Assembly (NCBI RefSeq): GCF_029168945.1
Contig: NC_083608.1
Coordinates: 22,710,136 to 22,774,135, forward strand
Length of the DNA: 64,000 nt
Reading direction: 5' to 3'
From: Cannabis sativa
Lineage: Eukaryota > Streptophyta > Magnoliopsida > Rosales > Cannabaceae
This document shows positions 54,571-64,000 of this stretch, one piece after another (the stretch's first letter is position 1; each line of letters opens with the position of its first letter). The notes under the pieces are model-generated. The model did not search any database. It was not told where the DNA came from and worked only from the letters and a program-made list of their open reading frames with translations. A program made the position numbers and the translations under genes.

Positions 54571-57555
54571 AATATCTTAATAATAAAGCTCATTATTTAA
54601 AATGTATTTTCTTCTATTATTTATTTATTTTAAATCTATATATATTTATTAAATTTCCAATTTGGAATAAAACTCTAAATAAAATTTAATTTAATATTTA
54701 TAAAATTAAACTCAGATGGTTAAGAAAATAAAATGAATTATTTCCATCTTCGTATTAATTTTCCAATAAATATTAAGAAAATTACTTAATTTAAGTTGTA
54801 TTAATTTAAATTAATTTGCAACTCAAATTAAAATTTTCTTCAAATATATATATTGTATTTCCAAAAATATACAATTTTCGAAATACATTAAAATAAATGA
54901 AACTTTATTTAGAAAAAATACTTCAAGCAAAAATACTATCTATCTAGATTTTCTTCACTAATTAATTCAATTTCTAATAATATATTTTAGTTCCTTTATT
55001 TTAAATTAATCATTAAATGAAAAAATCATTGATTTAAGTTAATTCAAAATTAATTAAAATAATTAATTTACAACTTTAATCTATCTTTCAAGATACATTC
55101 AAAATCATCTTGCATAATCAAATGCAATTTCGAAAAAATGATTAATAAAATAAATAAAATATATTTTTGAAAATTATTCAAATTTAAGTTGTTATGAAAA
55201 TACCCAACTTAAAATAATTTTCTATTTAATTAAGTATCATAAAAATAACAATATTTAAGTATCATTATGAAAATCAACTCAGATATTTAATTTTCAACTT
55301 AATTAAATGTGTTAAATTCAGGAAATAAAAATAATTAAGTGTAGAGAAGGCTTAAGTATTAATTTCCAATTTAATACAAGGAAAAATATGCTTAATTGAA
55401 TTGTACCAAAATTAATTATTAAACAATTAATTTCACAATCAATGATATTTTCCTATATTAGAAATAATAATTAGTATAGAAATAAATATCTAGAAAATAT
55501 CTCAATTTAACTAAGTATCTTTTCAAGATTTGGAAAATATCTGACTTAAGTTATTATAGAAAGAATCTATAATTTACAACTTAAAATTTTCAAATAAAAT
55601 TTAATTAAATATCAAAATTAGGTGGTAACTACCTAATTTAAAGATATTCCATTTTAAGTTTAAAACCAACTCAAAAATATCTTTTAAAAATCTTCAATAA
55701 CTAATTCCTAGAATTCCTCAACTTAATATTATATTCAAAATATATTCAAATTTAAGTTAATTTGGAAAATTAGTAATAACTAATTCATAACTTAAATAGG
55801 AATATTTAATGAAATAATAAAAGTAAGTTTCAGAAAAAATCTAGTTAGTTAAAATTCTTTATTTAATTAAATACAAGAAAAATACAAATAGTTTATCTAG
55901 AAATAAAATTCATTAAACTATGTTTTTCTTAAATTAATTTCGAAGAAATTAATTATGTTGCTATTCAATTTTATTAGGTCAAACTAGTTTAATTAACCTA
56001 GCACAGTTATCCAAATCAGGCAAATGGGCCTTCACAATTGGGGTTGTTCATGTGAGGGGGGCTGGGTACAGTATGCCGTACCCACTTCTAAGGCTCCCAA
56101 CTCTCACACAAGGCCCAAAAAAGAGGAATATAACCTTAAAATGAACAACAGTTATTAATTGAATAGGTCCATTAACTAAATGAGCCTAAATAAAATCTAT
56201 CAAGTTATGACATTTTATTTAGCAACAACAACCTATATGTGTCTATAACAGAAATTAAACATATAGGCTCACATAGGCACACAGATTTGGATGGACCCTA
56301 TCATGTTACTAGGTCATACACAGATGAAAGAAGAATGTAAAAATTACCTGTTACAAATTATTTACTTGATCTATCATCAATTGAACCATGGGTTAAAATC
56401 AGATCATTGGATCTGTCAACAAGTTAACCCTGGCAATTTAGATCAAGCAATAATAGGTTTTAGAAAACTTACAAACAATCTAAAACACATACTCCTGCAA
56501 CAAGTTAGATTTGGATAGTTGGAAGTAGGATTTATTTAATTTTAAAACATTAAACTTTATTTCGAAAAAAAAAATTAAAAAATAAATTTCGGTTCTTAAA
56601 GAATGAAATAAAAAAAAATATTTAAAATTAAGCCTACAATTTTGAAAAATTAGGTTTTGAGTAACCTAAATATCATTTTAAAATAAATTTGTTAACTTTC
56701 ATTTTAACTTTCATGTTATTTAATAAATTAAATATTCAATAAATTAGAAAATGGTAAATACATACCCTTTTCTGATTTTACAATCTAATTTAAGTAAAAA
56801 TAACAAAATTTAAAAGTTAACAAAAATATCTTATTTCCCCTTTTAAAATACCATGATTATAGTAATCTTATTCTAAATAAGGTCAATTTACAAAAAAAAA
56901 AAATTTATAAAAAAAATTTCTGACCTTATACTTAAAAATAAGATAAAATAATCAAAATTTAAAAGAAATAAGAAAAGAGGTAAGCAATACTTGATTTTAA
57001 CCTATTTTCAAATTCAAATTACACTAATATCTAAAATTAATTTTAAAATAAAATTAATTTATTTCTGATAATTAGATTTGAAAATTGAAAAACAAAAATC
57101 AAAATACAAAACTACACAAAAAAAACGGAAGTCAATTCCATGAAATAGCATGAAAAATCGAAGAAAACGAAGAAAAATTGCACACTGTACGGATGGTATG
57201 CTTTGCATGCCACCCGCGCACGTAGAGAGGGTGATCTTCCGAGTATCCTCGGCGCTGGGAGGCTGCACGCAGCCCTTCCGCGCGCGTGGGTAGGGTGATC
57301 ACCACCCCGATTTTTCTCGATTTTCAAAAATTCATAACTAATTCAAATGAAATCGAAATCGAGTTCTGTAAAAAAGTAAATTGCTTAGAATTTTCCAAAC
57401 TATCCAATAAAAATAATTTTAGATACAGATAATCAATTATTTTTCCCAGAATTCACAAACATCAATCAAACATCAATATGACATATCATGAAACCATCAA
57501 AATCACAAACAAATCGTTTTAAGTCCAAATTTCTTGCAAGCAAATCAATTACCAT
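54571..57555 (-). other. E5 long AT-rich leader
   Basis: The leader is non-coding. A GC-rich island lies at about 57185-57310 (CGCGCGCG, CCCGCGCACG), some 260 bp after the primer site, at the same place as in E4. The SINE target site of E4 is uninterrupted here (about 55410-55440). Confidence 0.5.
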
Positions 57556-57569
57556 GGCTCTGGTGCCAA
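57556..57569 (-). other. E5 primer-binding site
   Basis: On the minus strand TGGCACCAGAGCCATGG begins two bases inside the 5' LTR. It is a variant of the tRNA-Met site of copia elements. Confidence 0.75.
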
Positions 57570-57570
57570 T

Positions 57571-59451
57571 TGTTGGAATTAATTTTACCAGGATCTTAGA
57601 TCTACTCACAAGTATGTTGATTTAACAACCTAAATATGAACTTCTAAAACGATAAACAAAACACATAAAAGTTAAGAATAACTTACAGTGATGGCAGCGG
57701 AATTAAGTGTCTCCTTCCACTCAGATCTCTAACCCTTGATTCCTGACTGTAGCAGAGCATAATCAAGATCTGAGCCTGATTCTTCTTCAGTTGGATGTGA
57801 TCCTTCACAGTCTTCCAAACTATGATTGAGGTACTGAGTGATGTGTGTGGGCACTTCTCTCTCACAAGGATTTCGAAATTTTTCTCTTCTTTTCTCTCTT
57901 ATTTTCGTGAGTGATGATACATACAAAGACACACACAAAGTAGAGACAGGGGGCGGCTATATATAGGAAAAGGGAAGAGCTCAACTTTCCAAATAAGCAG
58001 TTTCCTCTTTTACAGTGTAATTGATTAACTGCCTTATTTAGTGTGATCCACCACTTTCTTATTATTGCTAGGCTTTAATTAGCAATTACATGGCAATTAA
58101 AATTGAAAATAATAATTGGGAAACATGCAGGCATGTGGCCGGCCATGGTGTGTATGGTCTCACATGGATTTTGCAGTTTCCTCAATTTTATTTCTATTTC
58201 TCCAAAAATGTCATTTTTCCAATTCTAATCATTTAAATGCCAAAACTAATTATTTAATAACTAAAATAGATTATTAAATAATATTATCATTTAAAATATT
58301 TATTAATTAGACATGCAAAGTCTCTTAATTAATAATTAAATTTAGAAAACCCTTTTATTTATAATTTCATCCTTAAACTGTGAGAATTCACAAATTAGAC
58401 ATAGTCTAACTTTTAGAATTATAATTGATTAATCATAAATCAATTATAGAGTCTTACAAACAGTATAGTCTCAACTAGAATGGGGACCATGGATCTATAT
58501 GCTGAGCTTCCAATAAGTTGAACCGATTTACCAAGTAAATCCCTAACTTATTAATTCATTGTTGAATCCACTCTTAGAACTTGGAATTGCACTCTCAGAC
58601 TTATATAGAGCATATTATATGTTTCACGATATCAATATGCTATCTCATTTAACGATTGTTATAATCTTAATGTGATTAAAAGATCCTCTATATAGATGAT
58701 TTATATCGAGATGGGACCAATTTACCATTTACACCCCTCAATGTATTTTGCCCCTTAAAACACTTAGTTACCTGTAAATGATGTTTTAGTGATCTCATAT
58801 ATAGTCACTGAAACAAGAGCTCATCCATTTACTTCTATTTAACTAAGCTCGAAGGGAATCATCACTTTACTTCTATACACCAGTAGAAGCTATAGATTCC
58901 ATATTTATGTTCAGCACTCCCAGTCAGTTATGCTATCATGTTCCCAAAATATACGTATCACGCTGATCCAAAAGTAGGCTTAACTAATAAATCAAAGAAC
59001 ATGAATAGCACTCCTGAGATTGAGCCTAAGCATATCAGGATTTAGATTTTCTTAATCTAAGATCAACTTCTGATATTGACTTGGAAAGATATAACGGTAA
59101 GTTTACAATATCTTTGACTAAGTTCAATAACTAGCCATCTGGAAAGAACATAACACTTACTCCAAGTGTAAGTATACTTCATCGCTGATTATCACATCAG
59201 TGTAAATCCAAAACACTGATGAACAGGGACCAAATCTTTTGAATCATATAATCACAATTACATTCCACTGTATTGACAATACTGTAATTGTGAATAACTA
59301 TATGTTCTGGATTTAACTGATTTTGTGCATATATCAAATATATATTAAACCATAAACATGTGACATACATGTAATCATAAATCACTTCAAAATTCTAAAT
59401 TGATAACTAATCAGATTGTAATGGGTTTTATTTAGGGCACAAAACCCAACA
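57571..59451 (-). repeat. E5 5' LTR
   Basis: The 1881-bp LTR is shorter than its partner because about 60 bp near 59130 are replaced by a 10-bp patch. A TATA box lies at about 57958-57965 (minus strand). AGTCC follows at 59452-59456. Confidence 0.9.
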
Positions 59452-59456
59452 AGTCC

Positions 59457-61740
59457 ATGGTGTGGTCTACCCTTTAAATACCTTAAGATTCTTTCTACAA
59501 CACTCCAATGTACACCGGTTAGGGCTTTAAGAAACTGACTAAGTTTGTTTACAGCAAAGCTTATGTCAAGTTGAGTATGAGTTAGATATTATAGTCCTTC
59601 AATGATACTTCTATCCTTAATTGGAAACTTTAAAGGTTCACCGTCCAAGATGGATAAGGTTTTTCCAGTGGCCATCGGTGTAGGACAAGGCTTTAGGTGA
59701 AGCATATTCATTTTCTTCAAGAGATCCTCAATGTACTTTGGCTAGTTGAGGTACATTCTTGTTTCATCCCGATGAACTTCTATCCTGAGAAAATAATGAA
59801 GGGACTGAGATCTTTTAAGGCAAATAGTTGATTTAGTTTCAGAATGAACTGCTGCATCATCTTGAAATCATTCCCTGTTATTATAATGTCATCCACATAA
59901 ATTAGCACAAGCATAGCATGATGGTCTGACTTATAATCAAACAAAGAGGAGTCAGCTCTGGAGTTTTTGAAGTGTCAGCCGAGTAGTGTTGCTCTAAGCT
60001 TATCAAACCATACCCTTGGCGCTTGTCTTAGACCATAAGTTGACTTGATCAATTTTCACACATAATTAGGTTTATTTTTGTCTTCAAATCCTTGTGGCTG
60101 CTCCATGTATATATATATATCCTAAATTAGTGACCATTAAGGAAGGCAATGTTTATGTCAAGTTGCCGTACATCCCATGATTGTGAAATAACGATTGTAA
60201 GGACTATTTTGACTGTTGAGGGTTTGATAATCGCACTGAAAGTCTCCACAAAATTGAGTCTAGCCTTTTGTTTAAACCCTTAAGCTACTAGCCATGTTTT
60301 GCATAGTTGGAAACTCCCATCTCCATTCCTTTTAATTTTGTAGACCCGTTTGTTCCCCAAGAATGTACATACCAGGTGTTCTTCGCGCCAGTATCCTTGG
60401 TTTGTTCTGATTAAGGCCTTATTTTCTGTGTCCTTAGCATCTCTCCATTCACGAATAGCCAATGCCTCCTCCACTGAATTTGGTTCTTTAGTGATACATG
60501 TCCATTTTGACTATCCAATGTAAGTTTTAGGCTTAAAAATCCCAGCCTTAGGCCTTGTGATCATTGGATGAGTTGGTTTAACTTCAGCACTAGTGACAAC
60601 TTCATCTGATTATGTTTTAACTTTTATATGTTGCTCATGACCTAAGTTTGGATCATTATCTTTGACTGAAGCAGCATTGTACTTGTCATTAATTTCAAAA
60701 GTTGATATAATATGGTCAGTTTCATCTACCTGATGTGATGAAGAACATGGTGAAGATAGCGTAGCAGGTGGCATCGAAGGTAAACTTGTATGCACACTAT
60801 CAGTTTGACCTGCAGAGTTTTGAGCCAAGACTTGTTGAGTGCCTTGACTATCTGAATTTTCTGTAGCATACCAAAAAGGCACAAGAATTGACACATGTGA
60901 CTCGGGCTTATGTGTGTTTAGAAAACCATTTTGAAATAGGAATTCATCTTCATTGAAGACCATGTCCCTGGAAATGTATAATCTACCTGTGCTTGACAAG
61001 CATTTGTATCCCCTGTAATTGTCATTATAGCCCAGGTTCACACACTTGGTGGAATAAAAATGAAACTAAAACTTGTGATTTTGATACGCTCTAAAACACG
61101 GGATACAGGCAGCCCCAAACACTTTGAGAAATTTGTAATTAGGTTGTCTAGAATGCAATATTTCAAAGGGTGATTTTTTGTTTAAAATGGGAGTAGGCAA
61201 CTGACTAATTAAATAGGTAGATGTTTGGAAGGCATCCCACCAATATTTTATGGGAACATTTGATTAAGCAAGCAAAGTAAGACCCATCTCGATAATGTGT
61301 CTATGCTTACGTTCAGCTCGCCTATTTTGAGTTGAGGTGTGTGGAATGCGGGATGTTAAACTGGTAGAGTTCATTTTTAAGCCGACCCTTGTGTGCCACT
61401 TGTTTTGTCACCTTGTTCTTCACAAGACACACATAAAAAAAGAATTCAACATAGACATTATTATCAGAGGTAAGTTTGGAAATACTAAGTAGGTTTTTGG
61501 TAATTTGTAGAACATGTAAAATTTCCTTCAAAACTAATGAGATACAGACAAAGTTTGTAGAAAACCAAGTCCAATATGATGAATAGAAAGCTTATTACCA
61601 TTACCTACTATGAGTACTCTCATTACCATTGTAGTCTTTTTTTTTTCAGATTCATCCTGTTAAGTTCAGCTGTGATATGGTTACTAGCACCACTATCAGC
61701 AAACCAAGCGTCATGGTCAAGAGTGTCAGGAGAGGCTGTG
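59457..61740 (-). pseudogene. E6 pol (copia), decayed
   Basis: In minus order: protease AWFADSGASNHIT (about 61680-61720), a pre-integrase piece (LLSISKLTSDNNVYVEF), an integrase tail with ERKHRH (about 61305-61325), the linker with SGRLYISRDMVFNEDEF, and RT with TRPKAGIFKPK and YVDD at 59888-59899. It ends RILRYLKGRPHHG at E5. The integrase zinc finger and most of the DDE core are deleted. Stops and frameshifts are frequent throughout. RNase H continues at 49346-49471. Confidence 0.85.
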
Positions 61741-61747
61741 TAAGCAA

Positions 61748-62825
61748 CTAAATTATTTGGGTTTTCGGTCTGGTTATTATTTGTTGACCTATATAACTCT
61801 CATCGTATCTATTATACCAATAAGTAGCTGAATGACCAGACTTGCCATAGACTTGGCAAGTTGGTCGAGAGCCATTTTCTCTTCCTCCTCTTCCACGAGA
61901 TCTTTTGTTTGATCCCCTATTGTTGTTGCTGTTGTTGTTGTTGTATTCTCCTCTGTTATTGTTACTAACTCCTCTTCCATTTTTAGAGAAAGGACTCTTA
62001 TTAGTTGTGTTTGCTAATGGAGCAATGGAAGAACTTGCAACAACAACAAGTTTACCAGATCCAGAGAGGGAGTGAAGTCTCTCCATTTTACTATCAAAGT
62101 TAAGCAACATATCTTGAAGTTGATGCCAAGAGACTAATTCTGTAGCTTCAATAATCAAAAGAGTTGGTAGATTTTTGATGTCTAAGCTAGAGAGGACATT
62201 CGAAACGAGTTGGTTTTCTGGATATGGCTCTCCTGCGAGAGCAAGAAAATCGACCCATTGTCTTTTCTGTCAAAGATACTCTGGCATTGTTAGTGCTCCC
62301 TTTCTTGTTGTTTCAATTTTTGTGCAATAGTCATCCATTTTGGCTTTTAAATGTGCACCACAGATGCATTCCACAACACTGTTGAAGATTTGCATCCCAT
62401 CACTTCTGAAGCTATTCTTTCAAACATCGAATCATATAGCCACCCAAGTAGCAGTTGGTCGTTTATAATCCACTGCTCAAACGAAGGGTTCACTTGACCT
62501 ACAGAGCTTGCAACACCATCTGAATCAGTAGAAAAGGGAAAAAAAACTCTCGTGGTCTGGGTAACGTACCTTTGAGATATCCATCTAAACGATGGCCTTG
62601 AACAATAGCTATCACCATAGTTCTCCATAGAGAGAAATTATTGCGATCCAATTTTAAGACAAAGGGTTGATTCAACGTGCTTCCAAACTGAGGCACCAGC
62701 ACATTCAGAGCTGAAAGTTTTCGTGTGACATTCATCACATTTGGAGCCGATGAGTGTTGATTGGCTATTGAGTTTGCTGCTACTAGTGTAGCTGGCCTGC
62801 CATCACCTTCCATTGTTCTTGACAC
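61748..62825 (-). pseudogene. E6 gag (copia), decayed
   Basis: It starts at 62825 close to the primer site. Recognisable words are FVLKLDRNNFSLWRTMVIA, INDQLLLGWLYDSM and the Asn-rich RGRGG linker. The zinc knuckle reads CQVYGKSGHSATYW, so its second and last Cys are lost. A frameshift lies between 62500 and 62630 and a stop near 62270. Confidence 0.8.
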
Positions 62826-62839
62826 ACGTCAAAACAAGC

Positions 62840-62850
62840 TCTGATACCAA
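62840..62850 (-). other. E6 primer-binding site
   Basis: On the minus strand TTGGTATCAGAGCTT lies next to the LTR: the tRNA-Met type. Confidence 0.85.
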
Positions 62851-63138
62851 GTTAGAAATATGCAAAAATAGAGAAAAAAAAAAGAATGAAATAAATGTTT
62901 TTAGTTCAGATTGTAATCAAATGCATTGTATAAATAGTGCTAGGGTACACAAAGAATATTCTGGAAATAGTACACGTAAAAAGTACAACTCAACAATTGA
63001 TTACAATACACAGAATCAAGATATTTACAAAATTTATATGACTAATTATTAGCTATGATGAGCTTTTCCAACATCGAGGCAAAGAGGCATGTGTAATGGG
63101 CCTACGAATCACCTTGGGCTCCAACAATATTTCTAACA
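62851..63138 (-). repeat. E6 5' LTR
   Basis: On the minus strand it starts TGTTAGAAATATTG and ends ATATTTCTAAC, an 11-bp terminal inverted repeat, and is about 288 bp long. No partner LTR is present in the window. Confidence 0.7.
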
Positions 63139-64000
63139 TTGTTATGAATGGCTGTCAATCTACTGAAGTTATGAACACTACTTATTGACACTATCCTTAT
63201 GATTATCTATAATGTCATCCTCATCCATACGAAGCCAGAATTAGCTGGTGTAGCTCCATTTAGTGTGGGTAGAGTAATACGATTTTAGAAGTGGAATATA
63301 TAGTATAAGTTATACATAGCAGCCTCTATATTTGACTTTGAATGACAATAAATGCCACAGCCAAAGTTGAAAATGACATTTTCCACGTTGTACAGCCAAC
63401 TACATTCAGATTCTGTAAGCCACTTTTAGTGCCATAAAAACTACTCAAAAAATATGTAACTACGTTGATATATCTATTCTATATAATATAAAGTGTGCCT
63501 ATATAACTAAAATTCTTGGTTTTTGAAAAATTTATGAGTAATAAAATAATAAAATATTATTTATATATAATAAAATAATAATAAAACAAATCTCATTAAT
63601 ATTTGAACTGATATTTGAGTGACTTTTAATTTTTATTTAATAAAATAATAAAATATTATTTATATATAATAAAATAATAATAAAACAAATTCCATTAATA
63701 TTTGAACTGATATTTGATGCTAAATATTCGAGAATCACAACACATTTAAAAAAAAAACAACCCGGGATTTGATACTCTGAGACTCTCAATTAAAAAAAAA
63801 AGTAATATGCTCATCAAATTTGTATTTATTTTTAAACATGGTGAAAAAATGAATTATCTTTCATATTATTGAACAGAGTAAAACAAGTTTTATATTGGTT
63901 TACTATTCAACAACCTTGTCAAGAATTCTTGTAAGTTGTAACCACAAAATTGCCAGGTCAAACCAACACTTTTATTGCAATATTCACAGACTAACTACAA
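63139..64000. other. AT-rich spacer
   Basis: No gene is supported. It contains a tandem duplication at 63540-63717. Confidence 0.5.
63540..63717. repeat. Tandem duplication, 99-bp period
   Basis: The roughly 79-bp block starting AATAAAATAATAAAATATT at 63540 recurs at 63639 almost unchanged, with about 20 bp between. Confidence 0.85.

Larger units (their letters stand above)
49472..59451 (-). mobile_element. E5: copia-derived, gag-only LTR element (TR-GAG-like)
   Basis: The LTRs at 49472-51400 and 57571-59451 end CCCAACA on the plus strand. The right copy starts TGTTGG and the left TATTGG. AGTCC flanks both. The primer site lies at 57556-57569 and the polypurine tract at 51401-51414, giving minus orientation. 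A long AT-rich leader, a duplicated 22-bp motif and one intact gag (53193-54059) make up the interior. Pol is reduced to unreadable traces. The size is 9980 bp. E4 is a relative on the opposite strand. It must rely on proteins from another copia element. Confidence 0.88.

Overview
This window is plant nuclear DNA from a eudicot, judged from an intronless plant defence gene (PGIP), plant-type LINE and LTR-retrotransposon lineages, GT-AG introns and AT-rich spacers. The species cannot be proved from the sequence. Most of the 64 kb is retrotransposon inserted into retrotransposon. Only one ordinary host gene is clear: the PGIP at 5658-6668 (+).

Layout. 1-600: host spacer with an exon-like fragment of a U11/U12-35K-type RRM gene. 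610-5331 (+): a 5'-truncated L1-type LINE with a fully open ORF2. 5658-6668 (+): PGIP, 326 bp downstream of the LINE tail. 7920-47899: element E1, a Ty3/gypsy Tat-lineage element on the minus strand with target duplication GTTGC. Four other insertions break it: E2 (13261-20293, another Tat element, +, TSD GCCCA); E3 (21032-31468, SIRE-like copia, -, TSD GCTTT); a solo chromovirus-like LTR (33653-35865, TSD CTCAC); and E4 (36524-46477, degenerate copia, +, right end truncated, itself carrying a SINE at 40589-40704). 47905-49345: old debris including a Tat-like LTR remnant. 49346-63138: E6, a decayed copia element (-), split by E5 (49472-59451, -, TSD AGTCC), a relative of E4 that keeps only an intact gag. 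63139-64000: spacer.

Rejoining the flanks across E2, E3 and E5 restores E1 or E6 coding continuity, so these junctions are secure. By eye the two LTRs differ at about 12 of 840 aligned positions in E2, about 13 of 1475 in E3 and roughly 35 of 745 in E1. The host element E1 is therefore the oldest of the three.

Most worth a second look: (i) E1 and E2 each carry an antisense gene with its own TATA box, a 5'-UTR intron and two coding introns. The E2 copy is intact (653 codons) although its gag and RT are gone; (ii) two homologous tandem hairpins lie in the E2 5'-UTR intron; (iii) E3 has an intact extra ORF behind a broken pol, with palindromes upstream of its TATA-like site that match those upstream of the LTR TATA box; (iv) E4 and E5 share a duplicated 22-bp leader motif with identical 113-bp spacing; (v) E5 is a gag-only element; (vi) the SINE has an allelic-like empty site in E5. 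No virus of people, animals or crops, no CRISPR array and no bacterial feature was seen.
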